From NCBI RefSeq assembly GCF_904846715.1, contig NZ_CAJHBU010000004.1, positions 1 through 64,000 of the forward strand: a stretch of DNA of 64,000 bases, in the 5' to 3' direction. Position numbers and translations under genes: made by a program. The DNA is from Psychrobacter vallis. Its GTDB lineage: Bacteria; Pseudomonadota; Gammaproteobacteria; Pseudomonadales; Moraxellaceae. Below the pieces are notes generated by a model. The model had not been told where the DNA came from. It searched no databases and saw only the letters and a list, made by a program, of their open reading frames with translations. This document shows, piece after piece, positions 9,019-18,156 of this stretch (position 1 is its first letter; the number at the start of each line of letters is the position of its first letter).

Positions 9019-9792
9019 ATGAATAGAAACCTATATAAGCAGTCATTTACCTTGAGTAATTCACCGGATTATAATTGTCCTAAGTGTAATATTGGACTTC
9101 TACGTATTCAGAAAGATAGTTTTAATAAATATACAACCTGTGACTTAGATGAGATGCAGAAACATCCCGATTTTGAACCAGAGTGGATTGAATATGTTTT
9201 TAACTGTGTCTTTGAATGTAATAATGATAGATGTGAAGGCAAGGTACTATGTACAGGACATGGAAGTGTGGGTGCCGATATAGATGTTGATGATTATGGA
9301 CAACAACATCAAGAGTGGGATGATTATTATCGCCCGTTATTTTTTCATCCAAACCTCAATTTAATTACTATCCCAGAAGATACGCCTACTGATATCAAAA
9401 AAATCCTCAACCAGTCATTTGAATTGTTTTTTACTTCTCCTTCTGCAGCAGCTAATTTAGTAAGAATAGCTATTGAAGGTATTCTTACAGATCAAGGTGT
9501 AAATCTGTATTCTAAAAAAGATGGAAGTAAAAAAATATCTTTACATAGTAGGATCGAGGATCATCTACCAGATAAATATCAAACTATAAAAGAGCATTTT
9601 GAGGCTGTGAAATGGTTGGGTAACGCTGGAAGTCATTCAGGTGAGGAGTTAACTCCAAATAATACTATGGATGCTTACGAACTGATTGAATACATTCTCT
9701 CTCAGGTGTATGCGCCCCCTACCAATAATCTAGATGAATTAGCGAAAGAGATAAACGGTTCAAAGGGTCCAAAAAAGAGAGTTTTTCTCTAA
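9019..9792 (+). CDS. DUF4145-type protein
   Basis: This 257-residue protein has a Cys-containing N-terminal region (YNCPKCNIGLL, CVFECNNDRCEGK) that may bind zinc. A helical part follows (FELFFTSPSAAANLVRIAIE, KWLGNAGSHSGEELT) matching the DUF4145 pattern, a domain often found alone or beside restriction-type proteins. It starts 22 bases after prpF and ends 8 bases before the ABC transporter. It is AT-rich like the HNH-like gene and is probably another acquired gene. Function unknown. Confidence 0.7.
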   Translation: MNRNLYKQSFTLSNSPDYNCPKCNIGLLRIQKDSFNKYTTCDLDEMQKHPDFEPEWIEYVFNCVFECNNDRCEGKVLCTGHGSVGADIDVDDYGQQHQEWDDYYRPLFFHPNLNLITIPEDTPTDIKKILNQSFELFFTSPSAAANLVRIAIEGILTDQGVNLYSKKDGSKKISLHSRIEDHLPDKYQTIKEHFEAVKWLGNAGSHSGEELTPNNTMDAYELIEYILSQVYAPPTNNLDELAKEINGSKGPKKRVFL

Positions 9793-9800
9793 TTCTAAAA

Positions 9801-11675
9801 GTGAGCTTTATACAAAATAATATGCCAACACCTTCTCAAACACGCCCTGTACCCTTAGATAAAAAGCCTCCCGTCGAGAAAAGAGAACGGCGAGCCTTAT
9901 TGTGGGATATTCTCAAAAAACTTGCCGTCTTTGCCGCACCTTACAAAACGTTGATTATTGCCACCCTCATTTTGACAGTACTTGGCTCATTTACCGCGCA
10001 AGTCAATGCCTTTGTGCTGCGTTATGCGGTCGATACCTTGACTGAAATCGCTACCTTGTCCGATCCTTGGGCGGCTGGCGTACGGATGTTAACGATCATC
10101 AGTGCGGTGTTATTAACAAAGGAGATATTGTCGATATTTATCTCTTTTGGGCAACGCTTTTTTGGTGAAAAAATTCGTATCAATCTATCGCGGGATTTAT
10201 CACAAAAAATCATCGAGCGTATTTTGACGTATCGCATGGCGTTTTACACCAGTAGCGAGAATGACAGCGGCAAACTGCAAACCCGTATCGATTTGGGTGT
10301 CAGCAGTCTGACGACCTTAGTCCAAAACTTCTTTATCGACATGCTACCGCTGTTTGCCAGTGCGATTGTCTCGCTCGTTATTATGTTTTCGACCAATTTT
10401 TGGATCGGTTTGGTTGGTCTGATCATCATTCCGATTTACTTCTTTATCAGCCAAAAACAAGCCAGACGTTTGCAAGGGTTTCGTCGGCAGATGCGAGGGT
10501 TTCGAGAAGCCAAAAGCGGTTTGGTGATTTCCCTCATTAACTCTATTAGCGTGGTCAAATCCTTTGTTCGTGAGCCTATAGAGGCCGAAAAACACCTCGC
10601 CATTCAAAAAGACATGACCGACAATCAGCTGCGTATTCGTAGCATTGGTTTTATTTATGATGCAATAAAGACCTTTATTGAACAAATAGGCGTGGTGGTG
10701 ATTATTTTGCTCACCTCTTATTTTGTGTTAAAAGGCGAGATGACCATCGGCATGATTTTATTTCATGTCATGCTGTTTCAGAACGTCGCTGCCCCTATCC
10801 GGCAGCTGCACCGTATCTATGATCAAATCAATAATGCGCTGACTTATGCTGAAGGGTTTTTTGATATATTGGAAGATGATGAGCAAGTTGAAAATATCAA
10901 TGGCATAAAAAACCCCGATCTTAAAGGTCATATCGAGCTGAAAAATGTCGATTTTACCTATCCCAATGGCACACAAGCGCTAAAAGACGTCAGCTTCACC
11001 ATCAAACCCAATCGCATTACTGCGCTAGTCGGGTTGAGCGGCGCTGGCAAGAGTACTATTATTAGCCTATTGGTAAAATTCTATGAACCAGATTCTGGCA
11101 AGATTTTGTTAGATGGACGTGACCTAGCCGACTGTGATACCCATGAGTTACGCCAGCGAATCGGTTTGGTGCTACAAAGCAATCATATTTTCTCAGGGAC
11201 AATCAGTGAAAATATTCGTTATGGCAATATCGAGGCAAGTGACGAAGATATCATTGTCGCTGCCAAAAAAGCCTCGATTCATGACCAAGTCATCAAACTG
11301 GCAAACGGTTATGAGAGTACGGCAAAATCCCTGTCTGGTGGTCAGCAGCAGCGTATTGCGCTGGCAAGGATGTTCCTAAAAGATCCGCCCATTGTGTTTC
11401 TGGATGAGCCGACCGCCAGTCTCGATGCCATTGCCAGTCAACAGGTGAAAAAAAGCTTGGATTTAATCAAAAAAGACCGCACAGTGATTATGGTCTCGCA
11501 TAACATTGCTCAAATCATTGACGCCGATGACTTAGTGGTAATAGAAAACGGCCAAGTGGTCGAGACTGGCACGCACGAAGAACTATATGAAAAAGGTGGG
11601 AAGTACTTTGAGATATTCAGTGCCATGTCTGATAGTTTAAACTTGGACAAGATCAGTCAAACTATCAATGGTTGA
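9801..11675 (+). CDS. ABC exporter half-transporter (multidrug/lipid type)
   Basis: This protein of about 624 residues has an N-terminal six-helix transmembrane domain (roughly 45-345) and a C-terminal ATPase. Walker A (GLSGAGKST) is near residue 411, the signature LSGGQQQR near 510, and Walker B IVFLDEP near 530, with a following switch histidine in VSHN. Fused TMD-NBD half-transporters of this kind act as homo- or heterodimers exporting lipids, drugs or peptides; the substrate cannot be assigned. The start is uncertain: GTG at 9801 or ATG at 9822, neither with a strong ribosome binding site. Confidence 0.9.
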   Translation: MSFIQNNMPTPSQTRPVPLDKKPPVEKRERRALLWDILKKLAVFAAPYKTLIIATLILTVLGSFTAQVNAFVLRYAVDTLTEIATLSDPWAAGVRMLTIISAVLLTKEILSIFISFGQRFFGEKIRINLSRDLSQKIIERILTYRMAFYTSSENDSGKLQTRIDLGVSSLTTLVQNFFIDMLPLFASAIVSLVIMFSTNFWIGLVGLIIIPIYFFISQKQARRLQGFRRQMRGFREAKSGLVISLINSISVVKSFVREPIEAEKHLAIQKDMTDNQLRIRSIGFIYDAIKTFIEQIGVVVIILLTSYFVLKGEMTIGMILFHVMLFQNVAAPIRQLHRIYDQINNALTYAEGFFDILEDDEQVENINGIKNPDLKGHIELKNVDFTYPNGTQALKDVSFTIKPNRITALVGLSGAGKSTIISLLVKFYEPDSGKILLDGRDLADCDTHELRQRIGLVLQSNHIFSGTISENIRYGNIEASDEDIIVAAKKASIHDQVIKLANGYESTAKSLSGGQQQRIALARMFLKDPPIVFLDEPTASLDAIASQQVKKSLDLIKKDRTVIMVSHNIAQIIDADDLVVIENGQVVETGTHEELYEKGGKYFEIFSAMSDSLNLDKISQTING

Positions 11676-11783
11676 TAGGCGTTTATATCGTTATAATGCC
11701 ATCTGTTTGCAACATCGCAAGGTGTCACCTTTATTTACTATCAATTAATTATCAATAATTGATTTGCCAAAAGCTGCTGAATT

Positions 11784-12410
11784 ATGACCTGTGAATTTTC
11801 TATCAAAACATTTGATGAGCTGACCTCAGTTGATCTTTACCATATCCTAAAAGCGCGCTCACAAGTATTTGTGGTCGAACAAAACTGCGCTTATCAAGAC
11901 ATGGATGAAGTGGACTTTGATTGTCTGCATCTTGTTGCCCATCAAAATGAGGCCTTGGTGGGTTATTGCCGCATTATTCCACCTGAATTTAATAAGTTAA
12001 AATCCAATCTGTCTGTAGCCGATCCTACTATTAAAGCGAGCAATACCGCCATGCCTGCCATCGGTAGAGTACTTGTGCTGGCAGAGCACCGAGGTGAGGG
12101 TCTAGCAAGGCAAATAATGACCCATGCCATCGCGTCTTGCCGTAAGAAATATGGCAAAAAACGCCCTATTATTCTCTCTGCGCAAGCCTATTTGCTCAGC
12201 TTTTACGAGTCTCTGGGTTTTGTGCCTGAAGGCGATCATTATCTTGAGGATAATATTGAGCATGTAAAAATGGTTCTGCACGTTGCCAAAAAAACCAAAG
12301 TGCGCAAAGAGCAAACAGGTACGGCCACCACCGCGACCAAAGTCATCAGCTTTTTGCTGTTTATTATGGCCGCTTTGTTTATTTTGGGTCTGCTGTACTT
12401 GATGATTTAA
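11784..12410 (+). CDS. GNAT acetyltransferase (ElaA-like) with C-terminal membrane helix
   Basis: Residues 1-165 resemble ElaA-type acetyltransferases: LKARSQVFVVEQNCAYQDMDEVD, IGRVLVLAEHRGEGLARQIM (acetyl-CoA loop) and SAQAYLLSFYESLGF. ElaA proteins are about 150 residues. Here a charged linker (about 165-186) and a hydrophobic segment at about 187-208 extend the protein to 208, ending three residues after the helix, so it looks tail-anchored. The substrate is unknown. Confidence 0.85.
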   Translation: MTCEFSIKTFDELTSVDLYHILKARSQVFVVEQNCAYQDMDEVDFDCLHLVAHQNEALVGYCRIIPPEFNKLKSNLSVADPTIKASNTAMPAIGRVLVLAEHRGEGLARQIMTHAIASCRKKYGKKRPIILSAQAYLLSFYESLGFVPEGDHYLEDNIEHVKMVLHVAKKTKVRKEQTGTATTATKVISFLLFIMAALFILGLLYLMI

Positions 12411-12496
12411 ACAGTTGATGAATTAGCTGGCTCGAACGTTTTTTATGTCATCACGCCGCCACGCAGCAAACCGTTACTGTCTGCTATTATTGCCCA

Positions 12497-13249
12497 CTAC
12501 CACGGTATGGACTCACCTGCCCAATCAACGAAACTGCCTGATTGCGCGGCTGTCATACGGCTCAGCACTTCTAATAAGCATTCAGCACTATAGGCTGGCG
12601 AGAATAACTGTCCGTCAGCCACGTTGCCTTGAAACGGTGCTGACAATTGGGTATTTACCGTACCCGGCTGCATGACCACGACGCACACGTCTTTGAGTGA
12701 TCTGCTCCACTCGATACTCAGATTTTTCATACCCATATTCAACGCCGCTTTACTCATGCGATAGCTGTACCAACCGCCCAGCTGATTGTCACTGATACTA
12801 CCCACACGTGCCGATATCGTCGCAAAAACAGCTGGATTGTCATTACTACGGCAAGCGCTCGCCAATAGTGGTTTGATGTGTTTGGCAATGAGCAGGCTTG
12901 CCAAGGCATTTACTTGCATATTCTGCAAAAAAAACTCAGTCTCAACCTGACGCAGCGCTTTCTCTGGTTGCTGCGTTGCCGTGTGTAATAGCCCTGCACA
13001 ATTGATAGCCCAGTCAATATGCGTGGTGTGCTGGCGGATGACATCGACTGCTTGTTTGATGCTCTGTTCATCGCAGATGTCCATGGGTATCCAGTGCAGA
13101 TTTTCCGCAGCAAAATCAGGCACATTTTTATGATACGTCGCAAAAACTTGGCGGCTTTCTTTTTCACTAGTGCTGTCTACTAACTGTTCCACCATGGCTC
13201 TGCCGATGCCGCCCGTACCACCGATGACTAGACACGTTTTATGATTCAT
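12497..13249 (-). CDS. Short-chain dehydrogenase/reductase
   Basis: This 250-residue Rossmann-fold oxidoreductase has a cofactor loop GGTGGIG near residue 10, INCAG (the NNAG position), a catalytic serine region ATISARVGS, and the YSYRMSK active site (YxxxK). It resembles C-factor/CsgA-like cytoplasmic SDRs. The stop is convergent with the GNAT gene. Substrate unknown. Confidence 0.88.
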   Translation of the reverse strand: MNHKTCLVIGGTGGIGRAMVEQLVDSTSEKESRQVFATYHKNVPDFAAENLHWIPMDICDEQSIKQAVDVIRQHTTHIDWAINCAGLLHTATQQPEKALRQVETEFFLQNMQVNALASLLIAKHIKPLLASACRSNDNPAVFATISARVGSISDNQLGGWYSYRMSKAALNMGMKNLSIEWSRSLKDVCVVVMQPGTVNTQLSAPFQGNVADGQLFSPAYSAECLLEVLSRMTAAQSGSFVDWAGESIPW

Positions 13250-13413
13250 AACGATTCCTTTTTTTGATTATTGTTAACGGCGTCTTATGAGATTTGTCAT
13301 TAATATTGTCCTGTTATGACCAATTTTGGCGTATTTTTATCAGATTTACCATGACAAAAAGGTATAAAACCTCAATTATATATACGCTACAATATTCAAA
13401 AACTGCCTACCAA

Positions 13414-14844
13414 ATGAACGCTTTTATACGGATGTTATCGCCTATGCTATCTCCCCAAGATCAATTGACTGAGCTGGTACGCACGCTTGAGACTCAGCAT
13501 CATGTCTTTGCCACTGACCCGCTGCTCATCACCGAGAAACTACAAGGCGAGGATGGCAAACCGATGCAAAAATTGCAGCGCAGGGCATCGCGTATCGACA
13601 GTAATGGCGCTATGGCACAAGTGCTGGGTAAGATTGAGGGTCGTATCAAAGGCATCATGGTTGTCATGAGCGTGGTGTGGTGTCTGTCAGGGTTTTTGGG
13701 ATTATTTACGTTATTACAGACCAACGTGGTCAATTTCTTTTATGTATTGGTCTGCCTGCTGGGCTTTCATACGATCATGTTGGTAGGCTGGCTGCTACTG
13801 ACATTGGTCAATCGAGGCAAACCCTCATCGAATTGGTTTGCCAGTTTTGTGAGTCCCAGTTATCTTATCCGTGGTAAAGACGATGTGACGAAGGCGGCAG
13901 TCGACTTGTATGAACGTCAATTACAGCACAGCGGTATGCGCTGGTATCTTGGAAAATTTAGTCATCAGTTATGGCTGGCCACGTTAACAGGTATGCTACT
14001 GGCGATCATATTTTTATTAGTCGTACGTCAGTATAGCTTTAGCTGGGAGTCAACCCTACTCTCCGATCAGGCGCTCATTACGTTGACTCAGATACTTGGC
14101 TGGTTACCAAGCATGGTGGGATTTGATGTACCGGACAATGCCTCCATCGTACAGAGCCGATTGGTGACCGAGGCGATGTCACTCTCTGTGGCACGGCAAT
14201 GGGCGGGCTTGTTGGTGGGCAGTTTATTGCTGTACGGTATCGTGCCGCGAGCGATAGCATGGATGTTTTGTGCACTCATGTTTCGCCGTAAAAAAATGCG
14301 TTTGGACATCAAACAGCCTTATTATCAAAAAATACTAAACTTTTGGCAACGTCATGTCGTGGATGCCGATGATTTTAAGCAAGCACCAGCGCCTATCGCC
14401 CCAAAAGCCACGGTCAGCGCTGGTAAGAAACTTGTTGCCTTACTAGAATATCCGTCAGCGCAAGACAATTGGTGGCAATCTGGTGTTGGTGATGATCTGC
14501 ATGACAATAGTGACATTGAGAACTTCGGTATCATTGATGATCGTGAAGACATGGCACGGTTGAAGACGTACTTAGACCATAATCCTGTACAAGTGTTGTT
14601 GGGCATTCATAGCAAAGCGCTGCCTGACCGCGGCACGCTACGTAAACTTGACCAAATCGCCAGTCATGCAAAAGATGGGTTGATTGTGCAGTTGCTTAAT
14701 GAGGCTAGTTTGAGTGAAGATGAAGCGGATCAAGAAGGCGCTGAAGTTGAATTAGCGTCATCAGACCATAAGAACGTTCGTGACCAGCAGTGGCAAACCG
14801 CACTCTCCGCTCGAAAAATAGGTTTGGTCAATAGCCATGGTTAA
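13414..14844 (+). CDS. DUF2868-type membrane protein
   Basis: This integral membrane protein pairs with the downstream GTPase. Four hydrophobic segments are visible (IMVVMSVVWCLSGFLGLFTL, YVLVCLLGFHTIMLVGWLLL, ATLTGMLLAIIFLLVV, LLVGSLLLYGIVPRAIAW), followed by a soluble C-terminal part ending KIGLVNSHG. Several in-frame starts exist (13351, 13414, 13432, 13444). A TACAAT promoter-like box near 13388 makes one of the later three likely, so the 5' end is uncertain. The GTPase gene begins 43 bases after the stop, indicating one transcript. Confidence 0.8.
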   Translation: MNAFIRMLSPMLSPQDQLTELVRTLETQHHVFATDPLLITEKLQGEDGKPMQKLQRRASRIDSNGAMAQVLGKIEGRIKGIMVVMSVVWCLSGFLGLFTLLQTNVVNFFYVLVCLLGFHTIMLVGWLLLTLVNRGKPSSNWFASFVSPSYLIRGKDDVTKAAVDLYERQLQHSGMRWYLGKFSHQLWLATLTGMLLAIIFLLVVRQYSFSWESTLLSDQALITLTQILGWLPSMVGFDVPDNASIVQSRLVTEAMSLSVARQWAGLLVGSLLLYGIVPRAIAWMFCALMFRRKKMRLDIKQPYYQKILNFWQRHVVDADDFKQAPAPIAPKATVSAGKKLVALLEYPSAQDNWWQSGVGDDLHDNSDIENFGIIDDREDMARLKTYLDHNPVQVLLGIHSKALPDRGTLRKLDQIASHAKDGLIVQLLNEASLSEDEADQEGAEVELASSDHKNVRDQQWQTALSARKIGLVNSHG

Positions 14845-14887
14845 TTAGAGTTTAGCCAGATTTTTACTATCAATATAAGACGCTATT

Positions 14888-16561
14888 ATGAATAATGACA
14901 ATAAAAAAGAGTACCTCAAGCCTACTGGTCTCTTTGCAGACAAAGCTTACGAGGCAGTTCCTGATGACTCAAAACCGCCTGTGACTCAGTCAATGCCGAC
15001 TCAAGATAGCACGGAGGGTAATCAAAACTTATCAACTGAGATATCAACATCAGATACAATGAAAAACATGACCAAAAAAACCATTGCCAGTGGTGAAGCG
15101 CTCAAATTGGCCGTCGTCGGTCATACCAATACTGGTAAAACCTCAATACTGCGTACTCTATTACGTGATGTCTATTTTGGTGAAGTAAAAAACGAAGCCG
15201 CAACCACGCGCCACGTCGAGCAAGCACGGTTGACAGACAGTCAAACAGGTGAAGTGTTGGTGGCATTGTATGATACTCCCGGTTTAGAAGACGCCTCAGG
15301 ACTTATGGATTGGCTAGAAGACAATACCGCCAGTCGCCGTGATGGAATCGAGCGCTTGCAGCAGTTTTTGGCGTCAGATATTGCCCAAGGTGCAGCCAGT
15401 GTTGCTTCTCAGGGTTATGACTTGCAGGGCGATGACTATAGCCAAGAAGCCAAAGTGATTCGTCAGTTGTTGGCAAGTGATATGGCCATCTACGTGGTAG
15501 ATGCTCGAGAGCCTGTATTGGGTAAGTATAAAGATGAGTTGGCGATTTTGTCATGGGCAGCAATACCCGTTATGCCTGTCTTTAATTTTACTGACAGTCA
15601 GGATGCCAATATCGACGAGTGGCAGACCATGCTGGCAAGACGAAATCTACATATCTCGACGCGCTTTGACTCGGTGGCTTTTGAGTTTGAAGATGAGATG
15701 CGGCTATGGAAAAACCTAGCCACTATGCTCACCCACTCTGAAATGCTGGAACAGCTTATGGCGCGGCGTACCGAAAATTGGGCACAGCTGTATGACGAAG
15801 CCCATATTATCATTGCTGATTTTTTATTAAATGTGGCGGCCTTTGTGCGCGAGATTGGTGAAGACGATGACCCGATGCCCGTTTTGCAGCAAATGCAAGA
15901 AGCCGTTCGGCAAAGTGAGCGCACGATGCAGCACGGTTTGCTCAATTTATACAAGTTCTATGACAATGCAGTGGCAGCGACCCCGCTTGAATTGCAAGCA
16001 TATCAGCAAGATCCGTTTGATCCTGAACTCCTTAAAAGCTATGGCATTCGTACCACTTCTGGTGCTGCCGCCGGTGCATTATTAGGGCTAGGCATTGATG
16101 CAGCAGCATTGGGGACGACATTGGGATTGGGCGCGGCGATAGGCGGTATCGCAGGTGGTTTGTTATCTAACACCAGTAGTATTGCCGATAAGATTACTGG
16201 GGTAAAACGTTTATATATTGACCCTGCTACGTTGACCCTTTTGGCCACTCGGTCGATAGATTTACTCACGGCCTTACGCCATCGCGGTCATGCTGCTACA
16301 GATGCCACTCAGCTGTTGTATAAAGGACATCAAGGCGAGAAAAACAGCTTTGAAACTTTCAATGATGACGATGTGAGTAAGGAAAAACATCCCATTACTG
16401 TGTGGCCACCGCATAAATTACCAAGTGAGCTAAAAAAAGCCCGCGGCAAACCACAATGGTCGTCGCTCAGTAGTGGCAAATCCGAGCAAGCACAATTGCT
16501 ACGAGCAGACATGGCATGGTCGCTGTCAGGTAAATTACAATCATATAAGCAAGAATCGTAA
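14888..16561 (+). CDS. GTPase with DUF3482 domain
   Basis: This 557-residue protein has an Era/MnmE-like G domain: G1 GHTNTGKTS at 78-86, G3 DTPG near 129, and a G4-like NFTD. After a helical region comes a glycine-alanine-rich hydrophobic stretch (about 385-425; GAAAGALLGLGIDAAALG) that could insert into the membrane. The first 60 residues are polar and probably disordered. In Pseudomonas and Moraxellaceae relatives this GTPase is encoded next to the DUF2868 membrane protein, as here. The process it controls is not known. Confidence 0.88.
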   Translation: MNNDNKKEYLKPTGLFADKAYEAVPDDSKPPVTQSMPTQDSTEGNQNLSTEISTSDTMKNMTKKTIASGEALKLAVVGHTNTGKTSILRTLLRDVYFGEVKNEAATTRHVEQARLTDSQTGEVLVALYDTPGLEDASGLMDWLEDNTASRRDGIERLQQFLASDIAQGAASVASQGYDLQGDDYSQEAKVIRQLLASDMAIYVVDAREPVLGKYKDELAILSWAAIPVMPVFNFTDSQDANIDEWQTMLARRNLHISTRFDSVAFEFEDEMRLWKNLATMLTHSEMLEQLMARRTENWAQLYDEAHIIIADFLLNVAAFVREIGEDDDPMPVLQQMQEAVRQSERTMQHGLLNLYKFYDNAVAATPLELQAYQQDPFDPELLKSYGIRTTSGAAAGALLGLGIDAAALGTTLGLGAAIGGIAGGLLSNTSSIADKITGVKRLYIDPATLTLLATRSIDLLTALRHRGHAATDATQLLYKGHQGEKNSFETFNDDDVSKEKHPITVWPPHKLPSELKKARGKPQWSSLSSGKSEQAQLLRADMAWSLSGKLQSYKQES

Positions 16562-16619
16562 TTGCAAATTGCTGTCAACGACCAGTTTAGCTTTCAGTTT
16601 AGCTTTGTGCTTTGGTTCT

Positions 16620-17642
16620 TTATGGCACGGAATGTAATAAAGCACTCAGTGCCTCTGTGCCGCGTACATCTGTTTGCTGTAAATAAATGGGATAGAGTGG
16701 ATAATCCGTAAAATTTTGCTCGATATCTTGCATCAGTTGCTGCTGGCGCTGAGCACGATGACGCCAAAACTCATCGGACTGAGTGGGTGATATCAGCTGA
16801 TTGATAACGATTGCTGCGGGGGTGAGTTTACTGTCTTCTAATTGCTCGATCGCCCGTTTGGTTTCGGCCAATGGCAACACATCAGCGGTCATCACCAATA
16901 CAATCGCTGTCTGAGCTCGATCATGAAGCAGTAACCCTGCCTGACGGAACAGCTGCTTGCGTTTTTCTAGCACAGATACTGCTTGCTCCCAGCGATCCGT
17001 TTTTTTTGGGGCAAACGGATTGGCTACATCATGTTTTGGCGCGGTCTGTTTTTGGTTGTGACTGTCCAAATGCGTCGCCACCGACCGCAGTTTTGCTTGT
17101 CGTCGCTGCTGAGACAATAGACCATCTGTCCATGCACCCATCATCTCTGGCAGTACGAGTAACCGCAAGGTATGACCCGTCGGTGCTGTATCAAAAATAA
17201 TATGTTCGTAATTGGCATCTGCTGCCGTGACCAAATGCTGACACATAGATTCGAGCATCGCCGCTTCTTGCGCTCCAGGTGCTGATTTTGATAGTCGTAG
17301 GTGTTCACGAATTTTGGGCATCATGTCTGGATTGGCATAAGCTTTAATCGTACGTTCAACCTGTGCAAAATGCTTGTCAACGATAACATCAGGATTTAGC
17401 TCAATGGCATCCAGATAAGGCGTTATCGCAGTTTTTTCGTTATTTAAACGTATATTCAGTACATCGCCCAAACTGTGTGCTGGATCAGTTGAGACTATCA
17501 AGGTCTTTTGCTGCTGGCTGGCATAATAGCTGGCAAGTGCAGCGGCCGTCGTGGTTTTACCTACCCCGCCTTTACCACCGATAAATATAATCGGTTGCGT
17601 GGTGAGTTGTTTCACTAATGCGTCCAGAGGATATAACGCCAT
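16620..17642 (-). CDS. ArsA/Get3-family ATPase
   Basis: This 340-residue P-loop ATPase has the deviant Walker A GGKGGVGKTT at 22-31, the switch sequence STDPAHSLGDVL and the A-loop DTAPTGHTLRLLVLPE. It has a single ATPase half, like Get3 and the shorter bacterial ArsA proteins. No arsR, arsB or arsD lies nearby, so arsenite export is unlikely. The cory-CC-star gene lies 80 bases upstream on the same strand, then cstA. That context suggests a role in handling a membrane or tail-inserted client. Confidence 0.9.
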   Translation of the reverse strand: MALYPLDALVKQLTTQPIIFIGGKGGVGKTTTAAALASYYASQQQKTLIVSTDPAHSLGDVLNIRLNNEKTAITPYLDAIELNPDVIVDKHFAQVERTIKAYANPDMMPKIREHLRLSKSAPGAQEAAMLESMCQHLVTAADANYEHIIFDTAPTGHTLRLLVLPEMMGAWTDGLLSQQRRQAKLRSVATHLDSHNQKQTAPKHDVANPFAPKKTDRWEQAVSVLEKRKQLFRQAGLLLHDRAQTAIVLVMTADVLPLAETKRAIEQLEDSKLTPAAIVINQLISPTQSDEFWRHRAQRQQQLMQDIEQNFTDYPLYPIYLQQTDVRGTEALSALLHSVP

Positions 17643-17722
17643 ACTTGTCTCTCATTTCTTCATTAAAAATTTATCTCAGTCTCATTTTGTCTCTCTCGGG
17701 ACTCTTTTTTATATTGATCTGA

Positions 17723-18016
17723 CTAACAACAGCCAACATGGTCAAAAGGACACCTGTCCATACCCATTCGTGTGTGCCATTCATGAAAATTTTCTAGAAA
17801 CAATGGCTGCAACTCTAACGTATAAAAGCTGGCAGGATTGTCAATTCCCAAGCTTTCGGCAAACATCAGTAGCATAAAAAAATCCTCTTCATCACGTGCG
17901 GCACGTGCCATCGTTTGGCGATAAGGCGCATGATAAAACTCATTCAGCCCAGCCGTAAACCGTTGCCACCACGGTTGAGTGTTTTTTGTATCGTTTGATG
18001 TACTTATATTTTCCAT
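17723..18016 (-). CDS. cory-CC-star family protein
   Basis: This 97-residue protein matches the small family named for its invariant C-terminal Cys-Cys followed by the stop codon: it ends CPFDHVGCC. Other recognisable parts are FYHAPYRQTMARAARDE, MFAESLGIDNPASFYTLEL and FHEWHTRMGMDRCP. The family is found beside ArsA-type ATPases. The C-terminal cysteine pair may bind metal or be modified; no function is established. Confidence 0.82.
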   Translation of the reverse strand: MENISTSNDTKNTQPWWQRFTAGLNEFYHAPYRQTMARAARDEEDFFMLLMFAESLGIDNPASFYTLELQPLFLENFHEWHTRMGMDRCPFDHVGCC

Positions 18017-18061
18017 AGCTTACTCATATTTTGCTTATTATCTATCATGCCTATATGAGAC

Positions 18062-18094
18062 AAAAAACGCCAGCGATTGCGGCTGGCGTTTTTG
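18062..18094. terminator. Bidirectional-looking terminator between cstA and cory-CC-star
   Basis: A perfect 9-bp stem (AACGCCAGC with its complement, 7-base loop) is flanked by A and T runs on both sides. On the minus strand it would end the cstA transcript before the cory-CC-star gene. Confidence 0.75.
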
Positions 18095-18156
18095 ATAGAA
18101 ATGCAATTTGAAGGTGACTTATTTCCTGATACCTATTATGTGCTGATACTTAGGTT

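Noticed and set aside
16620..17642. Arsenite efflux operon suggested by the ArsA-like ATPase
   Set aside because: There is no arsR, arsB, arsC or arsD nearby, and the neighbours (cory-CC-star, CstA) point elsewhere.
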